In this document: in pieces, positions 1-8,268 of the stretch
How the letters are laid out: every line of letters begins with the position of its first letter
Numbering within the stretch: position 1 is the stretch's first letter
Assembly (NCBI RefSeq): GCF_031846515.1
Contig: NZ_JAVRHO010000010.1
Coordinates: 79,065 to 143,064, forward strand
Direction: 5' to 3'
Length of the DNA: 64,000 bases
Source of the DNA: Autumnicola lenta
GTDB taxonomy: Bacteria > Bacteroidota > Bacteroidia > Flavobacteriales > Flavobacteriaceae
The notes under the pieces: generated by a model
Told to the model about the DNA's origin: nothing
Databases searched by the model: none
The model's input: the letters and a program-made list of their open reading frames with translations, nothing else
Program-made: the position numbers and the translations under genes

Positions 1-132
1 GCACATTCTTATTGTGATGACGTTAGACCTTACTTTGATGAGATCAGATATCACTGTGATAAGCTTGAACTATTGGTGGATGACGAATTATGGCCATTAA
101 CGAAGTACAGAGAGTTGTTGTTTACAAGATAA
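1..132 (+). CDS. glnN: Glutamine synthetase III, C-terminal end (partial gene)
   Basis: The reading frame is open from the first base and ends at TAA (130-132), giving 43 residues that finish in DELWPLTKYRELLFTR. This tail (VRPYFDEIRYHCDKLE followed by the WPL..YRE.LF ending) is what I recall of the C-terminus of the large type III glutamine synthetases of Bacteroidota, which make glutamine from glutamate and ammonium in the cytoplasm. Only about 6% of a roughly 720-residue protein is visible, so the call rests on that tail. It fits the glnK-amtB nitrogen operon about 24 kb downstream. A strong hairpin follows 24 bases after the stop. Confidence 0.72.
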   Translation, partial: AHSYCDDVRPYFDEIRYHCDKLELLVDDELWPLTKYRELLFTR

Positions 133-155
133 TTTGATTTACATAAAATTTATAC

Positions 156-190
156 AAGCCACGGAGCAATTTGCTCCGTGGCTTTCTTGT
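156..190 (+). terminator. Rho-independent terminator of the glutamine synthetase gene
   Basis: A perfect 14-bp inverted repeat (156-169 and 171-184, AAGCCACGGAGCAA arm) is followed by a short T-rich tract. It lies 24 bases after the stop codon of the partial gene. Confidence 0.85.
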
Positions 191-756
191 TTTAGAAAGT
201 TAGGTTTGCTGATAATAGTAAATAATTTCTGCTACTCGTTATAGCCTTTAAAATTCAGGATTTTCTTCCAGATTTTACAGAAGTGATGTTGCTTAAGTTC
301 TTTAGGAATGGAATGAGTTTAAGCTGGTTATAAGGCTTATACTTCATCAATTTCTGGGGTAATATAGTAGAGGTTCGTCTTAAACGTTACCTTTGGAAAT
401 TAATTGAGCTGATTTGTGGGATTACGTACGAAAAATCTTCTTTTTTGTAGGAAATAACCTTAAAAAGTTAGATGTTTACTCTAAAAGCTTTATCGACATC
501 CTATATTTTATAAGGGATTTCTAAAATTACCTTAGTATTTTAACAATTAATTTTGTCCTACATCGAAAATAGTTTTGGGCAAAGAAGCTTTTGCTTAGTT
601 TAGCCTTGTGATTAAGAATCCCCACTACTTCTTGGTCATCATCCACCCCTAAGGATGTTTTTCGAATCAGAACCCCTAATTTCGGTTCGTTTAAAATTAC
701 TCCGCCCCATTTTTGAAATTGTAATCAATTAAATTAACCATTAAATATTTCAAATT
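191..756. other. Long non-coding leader upstream of the curli operon
   Basis: About 570 bases without a convincing gene on either strand; only short broken frames are present. It must carry the curli promoter. A small palindrome TACGTA at 423-428 sits inside GATTACGTACG and is a possible regulator site, but one copy proves nothing. The stretch 600-756 is richer in C than typical spacers here and may be a transcribed leader. No CsgD-like regulator is encoded in the window. Function not determined. Confidence 0.4.
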
Positions 757-1548
757 ATGAAAAAAGTAGTTTTAAGCGCAGCAGCGCTAATGATTGGAGC
801 AATTGGGTTTGCTCAAACGCCACCAGCAGCAGGGTTGAAAGCAGCAACAGAAATTGCGGAAAGTAACAATGAAAGTTTTCTTACTCAAAGCGGACTAGAC
901 CATTACGCAATGGTTACACAAGTTGGTGATCATAACCGCTCTGATGCAACGCAAAGCGGAGAAGGTAATTATTTCAAATTACGGCAGACAGGGGACAGGA
1001 ATAATAGTATTCTTACCCAGAGCGGATCTAATACCTTTAGAAATAATGATGCGGAAGTGACGCAAATTGGAGATGACAACACCTCCAACGTAGAGCAGTC
1101 TGGGACATATAGTCGTGCTCGTGTATTTCAAAGGCCAACCGGTGCCGTTACTGCCCGTTTTAATGTAGCGGAAGTAGTACAGGTTGGTGATGGAGGAGCA
1201 TATAACGAGGCGTTTGTGTCTCAATATATGGAAGACAATTTTTCTCGTCAAGAACAAACAGGACAAGGTAATGATGCCTATGCAAGTCAACAAAGAAGTG
1301 GGAATGATTCATATCAGTACCAAACAGGAGACTTTAACTCCGCTTCTGCTGTACAAGGAGCTGATCCTTATACTGCTATTGGAGGTAACCTATCTACTAT
1401 TACACAAAATGGTAACTACGGCTATGCTCATCACAACCAGCTTAATGGGAATAACAATCTTGCTGAAACAACTCAATCAAATGACTGGCAGCACTCTGTT
1501 ATAGACCAGAGTGGAGACAGCCATAAAGCTTTTGTAATTCAACAATAG
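757..1548 (+). CDS. csgA: CsgA-like curlin, major amyloid fibre subunit
   Basis: A 263-residue secreted protein with a Sec signal peptide (1-19, ending GFAQ). The mature part consists of about ten degenerate curlin repeats of roughly 20-24 residues with the pattern Q.G..N.....Q (for example TQSGEGNYFKLRQTGDRNN and TQIGDDNTSNVEQSG). Such repeats stack into a beta-solenoid amyloid outside the cell. It is longer than E. coli CsgA (about 150 residues), as usual in Bacteroidota. It is the first gene of the csg cluster. It is separated from csgB by a terminator-like hairpin, which would let it be made in excess over the assembly genes. Confidence 0.88.
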   Translation: MKKVVLSAAALMIGAIGFAQTPPAAGLKAATEIAESNNESFLTQSGLDHYAMVTQVGDHNRSDATQSGEGNYFKLRQTGDRNNSILTQSGSNTFRNNDAEVTQIGDDNTSNVEQSGTYSRARVFQRPTGAVTARFNVAEVVQVGDGGAYNEAFVSQYMEDNFSRQEQTGQGNDAYASQQRSGNDSYQYQTGDFNSASAVQGADPYTAIGGNLSTITQNGNYGYAHHNQLNGNNNLAETTQSNDWQHSVIDQSGDSHKAFVIQQ

Positions 1549-1579
1549 AACTCTAAAAATAAGTCTTAAACAATTTAAT

Positions 1580-1609
1580 GGGGCAGTTAATGTATGACTG
1601 CCCCTTTCT
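1580..1609 (+). terminator. Intercistronic hairpin between csgA and csgB (partial terminator)
   Basis: The 8-bp perfect stem GGGGCAGT/ACTGCCCC (1580-1587 and 1597-1604) with a 9-base loop is followed by TTTCTT. It lies 31 bases after the csgA stop and 20 bases before the csgB start. No separate csgB promoter is obvious. It probably attenuates read-through, or protects the 3' end of the csgA message. Confidence 0.7.
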
Positions 1610-1624
1610 TACCAAAGTAAAATC

Positions 1625-2128
1625 ATGAAACTAAGGCTTTTATTTTCAGGTGTTTTTATTATAATAAACTGCCTTTCCTCCTTAGGGCAAGATATTGTAG
1701 TAGATGACATTAGCTCGGCTGATAAAAGAAACTCGAAAATAATTCGTGAAATCCAGGTACACGCAGAAAAAATAATATCACCTTTTGTTTCTAATAATAT
1801 ATATATTGCACAAGTTGGAGAAGGGAATTCATCCTACGTTAACATGACAGCGGAAGATAGTAACCTGAATCTAAATCAGGAGGGAAGCTATAACACTATA
1901 CATTTAGAGGCTCATGTAAGAAGTATGGAAGGAACGGTCACTCAAAACGGTAACAGCAATTTTGTTTTGAATTTAGCAAGTGATCCTAACCTAGACGTTC
2001 CAATAAACGTTAGACAAAATGGAAATAACCTTAACTTTGAGAGTTATGGTGTCAACTCAATTGGTAGTAAGTTGATGTTTCAAATGACAGGCGATGCTAA
2101 TTCAATAATTGTTAGGAATTTCAACTAA
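1625..2128 (+). CDS. csgB: CsgB-like curlin, probable nucleator or minor subunit
   Basis: A 167-residue protein with a signal peptide (about 1-22, ending LGQ). After a non-repetitive N-terminal part it has four or five curlin-type segments (IAQVGEGNSSYVNM, LNLNQEGSYNTIHLE, VTQNGNSNFVLNL, VRQNGNNLNF, FQMTGDANSIIV). It is shorter and has fewer repeats than the upstream csgA-like protein. Its position between csgA and the assembly genes fits the nucleator CsgB, which templates fibre growth on the cell surface. The csgA/csgB assignment rests on size and order only, since both share the repeat. Confidence 0.78.
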   Translation: MKLRLLFSGVFIIINCLSSLGQDIVVDDISSADKRNSKIIREIQVHAEKIISPFVSNNIYIAQVGEGNSSYVNMTAEDSNLNLNQEGSYNTIHLEAHVRSMEGTVTQNGNSNFVLNLASDPNLDVPINVRQNGNNLNFESYGVNSIGSKLMFQMTGDANSIIVRNFN

Positions 2129-2197
2129 TTTATTTAGAAAATAATTTAAATGAATACCGGTATTTTTCTACAGGTTTTTTTACCTAAGAAGTTTTAT

Positions 2198-2962
2198 ATG
2201 AAAAGTGAATTTATAAAATATATTGGGCGTTGGTTTCTTTTTCTAATTCTTTTATTTTTTTCTCTTCTGGTTTCTTCTCAAAACTTTAATTCAGAAGTAG
2301 AAGCAGCCATAAAAACTAACGATGCAAAGGATGATATTCTTGAGATTATTGGTACGGCAACAAATAAAACGGAAGGCAACTTTAGTCTTAGGTACGAATT
2401 ATCCGTCATTACTTCCAGTGGCAACAGTAACAATTCTTCTAAAAATTCCCAGTCGGGACGTTTTATTTTAGAGCCGTTTGAAACAAAGAACCTTTCCCAG
2501 ACCTCTGTTTCTGTTGATCCCAGTGGAAAAACAATAATTCTTTTACTTATTTATGATGAGGATGATAAATTATTGGGAACAGATAGAAGAGTTTATGGTT
2601 CTTCAGAAGAGAAAAAAGCTGAAGAAAGAAAATCCTATCAAAAACCTAATGAAGGTATAGAACTGACGGGCATGGTTACTGAAAAGACCAAGACCAAACC
2701 AGGGAAAGATTTCTACGATTTTTTCTATCAGAAGTACAGTTTAAGTCCAAATCAGGGAAATAAAATAATTGAAATTGATGAAATGATCAGTTTTGGTAGG
2801 ACTACAAGAATAATGGTCAAAATAGACAACAAACTCGTTTATCAGTTTTTTGCAAGGCCAAAACTAGACTACTTAAAAGATCAGGCAGACCAGGCTTTAA
2901 AACAAGTGAACCGCCACTTCGAATACTTAAAAAACAGGAACGAAAGCCTCACGCGATATTAA
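2198..2962 (+). CDS. csgE: Curli assembly protein: CsgC/CsgH-like domain fused to CsgE
   Basis: A 254-residue periplasmic protein. Residues 1-28 are a signal peptide. Residues about 31-132 resemble the small beta-sandwich chaperones CsgC/CsgH (pattern: R.ELSV.TSSG, GRF.LEPFE...LS..SVS, IILLLIYDED..LLG). Residues about 153-248 are a clear CsgE domain (ELTGMVTEKT, GKDFYDFFYQKYS, IMVKIDNKLVYQFFARP). CsgE caps the CsgG pore and recruits curlin; CsgC/CsgH stop curlin polymerising in the periplasm. The frame also has an ATG at 2150, but the signal peptide fits the ATG at 2198 best. The CsgE part is secure; the N-terminal assignment is from pattern only. Confidence 0.82.
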   Translation: MKSEFIKYIGRWFLFLILLFFSLLVSSQNFNSEVEAAIKTNDAKDDILEIIGTATNKTEGNFSLRYELSVITSSGNSNNSSKNSQSGRFILEPFETKNLSQTSVSVDPSGKTIILLLIYDEDDKLLGTDRRVYGSSEEKKAEERKSYQKPNEGIELTGMVTEKTKTKPGKDFYDFFYQKYSLSPNQGNKIIEIDEMISFGRTTRIMVKIDNKLVYQFFARPKLDYLKDQADQALKQVNRHFEYLKNRNESLTRY

Positions 2963-2981
2963 CCCAAGTAAAATTTAACCT

Positions 2982-3389
2982 ATGAAGAACCTTTTACTTA
3001 TTTTTTTTATTTCTATGGCCGGCTATTCCATGCAATCCCAGCAGCTGGTTTATACTCCCGAAAACCCTGCTTTTGGTGGAAATCCCTATAATTCACAATG
3101 GTTATTGGCATCTGCACAGGCGCAAAATTCTTTTAAAGATCCTGCTGCAACTACAGGACGGCAGCAACAAACTGAACTTGAAAGATTTACATCAAGTCTT
3201 AATTCTCAATTATTAGGGCAGGTCTCCAGGAGCGCTTTTACAAGGCAGTTTGGACAAGACGGCTTAAATCCGGGAACTTATTCTTTTGGTAGTCTTGCCG
3301 TGGATATTTATCCTTCTGACGAAGGACTGGTTATTAATATTTTAGATACAAACACAGGAGAACAGACCCAAATCGTGATCCCAAATTAA
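2982..3389 (+). CDS. csgF: Curli assembly protein CsgF
   Basis: A 135-residue protein with a signal peptide (about 1-20). The mature start (QQLVYTPENPAFGGNPYNS) contains the NPAFGG motif typical of CsgF, the segment that in E. coli inserts into the CsgG channel. CsgF is exposed at the surface and anchors the nucleator. It starts 19 bases after the csgE stop and ends 18 bases before csgG, in one transcription unit. Confidence 0.92.
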   Translation: MKNLLLIFFISMAGYSMQSQQLVYTPENPAFGGNPYNSQWLLASAQAQNSFKDPAATTGRQQQTELERFTSSLNSQLLGQVSRSAFTRQFGQDGLNPGTYSFGSLAVDIYPSDEGLVINILDTNTGEQTQIVIPN

Positions 3390-3407
3390 TCATAAACCTA
3401 CTTATTT

Positions 3408-4796
3408 ATGAACTGTTACAAAATTCTAGGTGTAGTCCTGCTAACATCTGTGACTATATCCTGTGGAACTTATTTCAATCAGCCGGTTGATGTTGCAGAA
3501 GCCAGGATTGGCGAAACATCCAAAGTAACCGCGCGATTAAAAACACTGCCCCTGCCGGAAGAACCTGTAGTAGTTGGAGTCTACAACTTCAGAGACTTAA
3601 CCGGACAGTATAAAACTTCAGAAGTGGGGAGTACTTTTAGTACAGCAGTTACTCAAGGCGCTACCTCTATTCTCATAAAAGCACTTGAAGATTCCCGATG
3701 GTTTACGCCAATAGAACGGGAAAATATCGGCAATTTATTAAATGAGCGAAACATAATAAGATCAACAAGGCAGGAGTATCAGGGATCCAATACCGATCAG
3801 CCGCAGGTTCCGCCGTTATTATATGCTGGTATTCTTCTGGAAGGTGGTATAGTTTCTTATGATACTAACATTATTACCGGAGGGATGGGAGCCCGTTATT
3901 TTGGTGTGGGAGGTAGTACACAGTATCGTCAGGACAGGATTACAATTTATCTGAGGGCAATTTCTACTTCCAGTGGGAAAATTCTTAAGAACATTTACAT
4001 ATCCAAGACTATTCTTTCACAGGCTTTAGATGTTAGTTTATATAAATATGTAAATTTTCAACGTTTACTGGAGGTGGAAACCGGTTTTACCAGGAATGAG
4101 CCTGTTCAATTGGCTGTAAAAGAAGCTATAGAAAAAGCCGTAGAGGGGCTTATAATTGAAGGGTTGCAGGATGATCTTTGGAATACAAAGGAGGAAGAAG
4201 AAGCTTCAGCTCAGTTAATAAGCGATTACGAGGCAGAAAAAAATGATGCAGACCTTACCGGCTTATATAATAGAAAATTTATTCAAAGGAATTATAATAA
4301 TTCTTTTGGAGTGGCGCTTGGTACAGCGCTTATGCGTGGAGATTATTCAGGAGAAGAAGCTGGCGCTCACGTGAGAATTGACTATACAACCGGAATATCA
4401 AAATCTCTATTCCTAAACATTGGTGCAAGTGGTTTCCAGTTAAAGAATGAAAATGCGTTTTCCAGGAGATTACTGGGTCTCGATCTTAATGGTGGCTATC
4501 TGCTCCTGCCAAATGATAATTTATCACCTTACATTTTTGGAGGTCCGGGATTTATAATGGGATTGGAAGAGATACCTGAAGATCAGGAAAATATACATCT
4601 GAAGTTTCAGTATGGAATTGGCGCAGAGTATCTCTTGAATAGTAAACTGGGACTTAAACTTTTCGCTCAGCACAACCTGTCATTCGATGATGAAGTGGAT
4701 TATATCATAAATGGGAAAAGAAATGACCAATTCTTCAATTTTGGAGTAGGAATCAACTTTTATCTGGGAAAATCAAGTCAGCCAAAGAACAATTAA
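3408..4796 (+). CDS. csgG: Curli secretion pore CsgG with extra C-terminal barrel-like domain
   Basis: A 462-residue lipoprotein (signal peptide with TISC, Cys19). Residues about 50-256 match CsgG: VVGVYNFRDLTGQYK, STFSTAVTQGATSILIKAL, DSRWFTPIERENIGNLLNERNIIR. CsgG forms the nonameric outer-membrane channel for curlin. In the constriction loop the residue aligned with E. coli Phe56 is kept (Phe77), but the Tyr51 and Asn55 equivalents are not. E. coli CsgG is about 277 residues long; this one continues through an acidic linker (about 261-283) into a domain at about 298-462 with alternating strands like small outer-membrane barrels or OmpA-like folds (SFGVALGTALMRGDYSG to FFNFGVGINFYLG). The role of the extension is unknown. 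Confidence 0.9.
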   Translation: MNCYKILGVVLLTSVTISCGTYFNQPVDVAEARIGETSKVTARLKTLPLPEEPVVVGVYNFRDLTGQYKTSEVGSTFSTAVTQGATSILIKALEDSRWFTPIERENIGNLLNERNIIRSTRQEYQGSNTDQPQVPPLLYAGILLEGGIVSYDTNIITGGMGARYFGVGGSTQYRQDRITIYLRAISTSSGKILKNIYISKTILSQALDVSLYKYVNFQRLLEVETGFTRNEPVQLAVKEAIEKAVEGLIIEGLQDDLWNTKEEEEASAQLISDYEAEKNDADLTGLYNRKFIQRNYNNSFGVALGTALMRGDYSGEEAGAHVRIDYTTGISKSLFLNIGASGFQLKNENAFSRRLLGLDLNGGYLLLPNDNLSPYIFGGPGFIMGLEEIPEDQENIHLKFQYGIGAEYLLNSKLGLKLFAQHNLSFDDEVDYIINGKRNDQFFNFGVGINFYLGKSSQPKNN

Positions 4797-4806
4797 AACT
4801 TAACCT

Positions 4807-6297
4807 ATGAAAAATATTAAATATTTATCGGCGCTATGTGTACTGCTGTTGTTTGGCGCCTGCAGTGAAGATACTATAGATGCTTTGGGAAATGGTTCTA
4901 TTACAGGAACTGTAGTGAATGAAGGCAGTAATGAACCAATTAATAACGTTAGGATTTCAACCAACCCTGCATCTTCTACTGTGTTTACTGATGAAAACGG
5001 AGAATTTGTTTTAGAAAATATTTCTGAGGGAGATTATTCTGTTGAAGCAAGAAAGGAAGGCCTACTTACCCGGTTTGAAGGAGCGACAGTCCGTCCTAAT
5101 TCTGAAGTAAATGTGATTTTTGAACTTCAGCCGGAATTTGCAAATAATCGCCGCCCGGAGGTGCCTCAACCATCCTCTCCGGTAGACAATGCTACAGATG
5201 TAGCTTTTCCGGTACAATTTGTTTGGAGTTCGGGAGATCCTGACGGGGACGAACTGGTGTATGAGCTCGAATTGAGAAATAGCGTCAATGATGAGGTCCG
5301 GACTTTTTCAAATATTACAGATACTACTTATACTGTTAATGACCTTAATTACGGTTATAAGTACTTTTGGCAGGTGAAAGTTTCAGATATTGTTAATGAT
5401 CCTGTCTTAAGTCCTGTTTACGCTTTCCAGACTTCCCAACTTTCAGGCAGATATTTATACATCAAAAATATAAATGGCAACAATGTTATTTTTTCTTCTA
5501 ACGGAGAGAATGAGGTGCAGCTGACTTCTTCTGCCAAAAACAGTTTCAGGCCTAGAAGGAATAATGCCAGCAATAAAATTGCTTTTCTTAGAACAGTTGG
5601 CGGACGTACACAACTTTTTACTATGAACCCGGATGGTACTAACCAGTTCCAGGTAACATCAAATATCCCCGTTAATGGATATGATCTTGAAAGGATTGAA
5701 TTCTCGTGGGCTAATGATGGAACCTCTCTGATGTATCCCAATTTTGGAGATCTTTATCGGGTAAATGCAACGGGTGGAGGAACACAGAAAATTTACAGTA
5801 CTTCTAATGGTAAATTTATTACAGCTGTAGACGTTAGTGAAGATAATAGTATAATTGCACTACTTACAAATGATCCTGACGGATACAATGGTTCGATCTT
5901 TACGATTTCTCCAGATGGACAATTTAAACAATCTGTTATTTCTGGTGTAGATGGAGCCCTGGGGGGGATTGATCTGGCTGTAGATAACCGTAACTTGCTT
6001 TTTACCCGTGATGTTTCAGAATATGAAAGCAGTACTAATCGTCAATTGGATACACGTATGTTTATCTATAATTTCTCAAGTGGGGAAATTATAAATATTA
6101 GTCAAAATAAACCTGAAGGAACCAATGATCTTGATCCAAGGTTTTCACCTAATGAAGCTAAAGTTATTTTTGTAAATACTTCTAATGACGGACTCTCACC
6201 AAGAAACATCTACACCAAAAGCATAGATGAAAATAACGAGGAAAATGATACCAGAACTCAAATTGTTGAAAATGCGACAATGCCAGACTGGGAATAA
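4807..6297 (+). CDS. Curli-operon lipoprotein: carboxypeptidase-like domain, FnIII-like domain and TolB-type propeller
   Basis: A 496-residue lipoprotein (lipobox LFGAC, Cys19). Residues about 30-110 form a carboxypeptidase-regulatory-like domain (SITGTVVNEGSNEPINNVRI, TDENGEFVLENI). Residues about 118-208 resemble a fibronectin III/Ig-like module (PSSPVDNATDVAFPVQFVW, YFWQVKVSD). Residues about 215-494 have TolB/PD40-like propeller blades (LFTMNPDGTNQFQVTS, FTISPDGQ, DPRFSPNEAKVIFV). It starts 10 bases after csgG and precedes the operon terminator, so it is very likely co-expressed with curli. Probable role: a surface or periplasmic scaffold for fibres. That role is inferred from position only. 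Confidence 0.75.
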   Translation: MKNIKYLSALCVLLLFGACSEDTIDALGNGSITGTVVNEGSNEPINNVRISTNPASSTVFTDENGEFVLENISEGDYSVEARKEGLLTRFEGATVRPNSEVNVIFELQPEFANNRRPEVPQPSSPVDNATDVAFPVQFVWSSGDPDGDELVYELELRNSVNDEVRTFSNITDTTYTVNDLNYGYKYFWQVKVSDIVNDPVLSPVYAFQTSQLSGRYLYIKNINGNNVIFSSNGENEVQLTSSAKNSFRPRRNNASNKIAFLRTVGGRTQLFTMNPDGTNQFQVTSNIPVNGYDLERIEFSWANDGTSLMYPNFGDLYRVNATGGGTQKIYSTSNGKFITAVDVSEDNSIIALLTNDPDGYNGSIFTISPDGQFKQSVISGVDGALGGIDLAVDNRNLLFTRDVSEYESSTNRQLDTRMFIYNFSSGEIINISQNKPEGTNDLDPRFSPNEAKVIFVNTSNDGLSPRNIYTKSIDENNEENDTRTQIVENATMPDWE

Positions 6298-6324
6298 GAA
6301 TTAATTAACCAACTTTCGAAGTGG

Positions 6325-6357
6325 AAGCGGTAGTCTTACAAGGCTGCCGCTTTTGCT
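6325..6357 (+). terminator. Terminator of the curli operon
   Basis: A 12-bp stem (6325-6336 with 6341-6352, two G-U pairs) with a 4-base loop is followed by TTTTGCTT. It lies 28 bases after the last csg-operon gene. Confidence 0.85.
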
Positions 6358-6391
6358 TCTATAAATCTTTCACGGGCAAAACTAAACTCCT

Positions 6392-6399
6392 TATCTTTG
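6392..6399 (+). promoter_or_regulatory. Probable purM promoter, -7 element TATCTTTG
   Basis: TATCTTTG matches the Bacteroidota consensus TAnnTTTG and lies 22 bases before the purM start, just after the curli terminator. No clear -33 TTG was found at the usual spacing. Confidence 0.5.
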
Positions 6400-6421
6400 A
6401 AGCTTAAATTCAGTTATATTC

Positions 6422-7603
6422 ATGAGTCAGGAAATCAGTAAAAGGTATGCCAGCCGTGGTGTTTCAGCAGGTAAGGAAGATGTTCATAATGCAATTAAAA
6501 ATGTAGATAAAGGTTTATTTCCTAAAGCTTTCTGCAAAATTGTACCCGATTTTCTTACGGGAGATGAAGAATTTTGTCTGTTAATGCATGCCGATGGTGC
6601 CGGGACAAAATCTTCGCTTGCTTACATGTACTGGAGGGAAACTGGGGATCTCGGGGTTTGGAAAGGCATTGCGCAAGATGCATTGATAATGAATATCGAT
6701 GACCTTTTATGTGTTGGTGCTACAGATAAAATTCTGCTCTCTTCAACGATAGGCAGGAATAAGAATCTTGTCCCCGGCGAAGTTATCTCTGCTATTATAA
6801 ACGGTACAGAAGAATTAATTGCTGAATTAAAAGAGTACGGAGTAGAGATTCACGCCACAGGCGGGGAAACGGCAGATGTTGGAGACCTTGTAAGAACAAT
6901 AATTGTGGATTCTACGGTCACTGCGAGGATTAAACGTAGTGATGTAATAGACAATGCAAATATTAAACCCGGAAATGTAATCGTTGGTCTTTCATCTTCG
7001 GGGCAGGCATCTTATGAGAAGGAGTATAACGGCGGAATGGGAAGTAATGGCCTGACTTCTGCCAGGCATGATGTCTTTTCTAAGGTTCTGGCTGAAAAAT
7101 ATCCGGAAAGTTTTGATAATAGCATTCCTGAAGATCTCATTTATTCAGGTACAAAATCCCTTACCAATAAAATAGAAGGCGCTCCTCTGGATGCTGGCAA
7201 ATTGGTGCTTTCCCCTACCCGAACGTATGCGCCTGTTATCAAGAAAATCCTTCAAAAGTTTCCCAATAAAGAAATCTATGGAATGGTTCATTGCAGTGGA
7301 GGAGCACAAACAAAAATTCTTCATTTTGTGGATAACCTGCATATCATAAAAGATAATATGTTTGAAGTGCCACCGTTATTCAAACTTATTCAGCAGGAAA
7401 GTAAAACTGATTGGAAAGAAATGTACCAGGTTTTTAACATGGGACACCGTATGGAGCTCTATGTAGATGAAAAAAATGCAGAAGAGATTATAAATATTTC
7501 GAAATCTTTTGATGTTGATGCTAAGATTATTGGAAGGGTAGAGGCTTCCGAAGAAAAGAAACTGACCATTAAGAGCGAATTTGGTGAATTTTATTATTTC
7601 TAA
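6422..7603 (+). CDS. purM: Phosphoribosylformylglycinamidine cyclo-ligase (AIR synthetase)
   Basis: A 393-residue cytoplasmic enzyme of purine synthesis. It closes FGAM to AIR with ATP. Visible PurM-superfamily motifs are DGAGTKSS (58-65), the nucleotide-binding NIDDLLCVGA, GGETADVGDLVRT, and LSSSGQASYEKEYNGGMGSNGLTSARHD. It is about 45 residues longer than E. coli PurM and diverged from it, as I recall for Bacteroidota orthologues. It stands alone, not in a pur operon. Its stop overlaps by 4 bases the 3' end of the convergent ABC gene. Confidence 0.88.
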   Translation: MSQEISKRYASRGVSAGKEDVHNAIKNVDKGLFPKAFCKIVPDFLTGDEEFCLLMHADGAGTKSSLAYMYWRETGDLGVWKGIAQDALIMNIDDLLCVGATDKILLSSTIGRNKNLVPGEVISAIINGTEELIAELKEYGVEIHATGGETADVGDLVRTIIVDSTVTARIKRSDVIDNANIKPGNVIVGLSSSGQASYEKEYNGGMGSNGLTSARHDVFSKVLAEKYPESFDNSIPEDLIYSGTKSLTNKIEGAPLDAGKLVLSPTRTYAPVIKKILQKFPNKEIYGMVHCSGGAQTKILHFVDNLHIIKDNMFEVPPLFKLIQQESKTDWKEMYQVFNMGHRMELYVDEKNAEEIINISKSFDVDAKIIGRVEASEEKKLTIKSEFGEFYYF

Positions 7604-8268
7604 AAAGATTGTAATGTTCCCTGTCTTAAATAATTATAGTTTTCAAGATCCGAAGGCTGCGTGATTTGATAACTGTGACGGTCCTTTATCAGGTAAATTT
7701 CATCGGCAATATCCAAAACATGTCGGTACATATGGTCGGTAATGATAATTGCCTTTTTCTGCCTTGCTTTCTGAAGTATTTCGGAAATGCTTTCTATATA
7801 AAGCGGTGATAGATGAGTAAAAGGTTCGTCCAGCAATATTATTTCGGAACTGCTGTTCAAGACCAGGAAAATTTCAGTTAGACGACGTTCTCCTCCGGAA
7901 AGTTTTCCAAATTGTTCATGAAAATGTTTTTTAAGGTTAGGGAAATGCGAAATAAATGCTTCCCAGTCGGCATCAAATAAATGAAAAGCTTCTTTCAGGT
8001 AGAGGTTCTTGGGAAAAAGAGGATGCTGCGGCAGGTATTTTACATTTTTGGAAACATACAAGGGCTTTAGACAAGGTTTGTTGTTTATTTTTAACAGTTT
8101 GTTCTTGGGTTTAAGGCTTCCGAAGATGATCTTTAATAAGCTGCTTTTCCCGCAGCCATTTGAGCCTAAGAGGCCGGTAATTTTACCTTTTTCAGCTTTC
8201 AGATAAATTCCGCTGAGAATTTTTTTCCCGGAGTAATTTAATTCCACATTGTCTATTTCCAGCTTCAT
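7600..8268 (-). CDS. ABC transporter ATP-binding protein
   Basis: A 222-residue ATPase subunit with Walker A GSNGCGKSS (about 35-43), signature LSGGERR (about 123-129), Walker B IILLDEP and the switch histidine in ITDHMYRHV. Its start overlaps the stop of the upstream small membrane protein gene (ATGA, 8265-8268), so the two are translationally coupled. No conventional permease is nearby. The substrate is unknown. The sequence is closer to LptB/LivF-like branches than to drug exporters, but I cannot place it. Confidence 0.75.
   Translation of the reverse strand: MKLEIDNVELNYSGKKILSGIYLKAEKGKITGLLGSNGCGKSSLLKIIFGSLKPKNKLLKINNKPCLKPLYVSKNVKYLPQHPLFPKNLYLKEAFHLFDADWEAFISHFPNLKKHFHEQFGKLSGGERRLTEIFLVLNSSSEIILLDEPFTHLSPLYIESISEILQKARQKKAIIITDHMYRHVLDIADEIYLIKDRHSYQITQPSDLENYNYLRQGTLQSF

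Noticed and set aside
423..428. TACGTA palindrome upstream of the curli operon as a CsgD-like site
   Set aside because: A single 6-bp palindrome has no statistical weight and no regulator gene is near.
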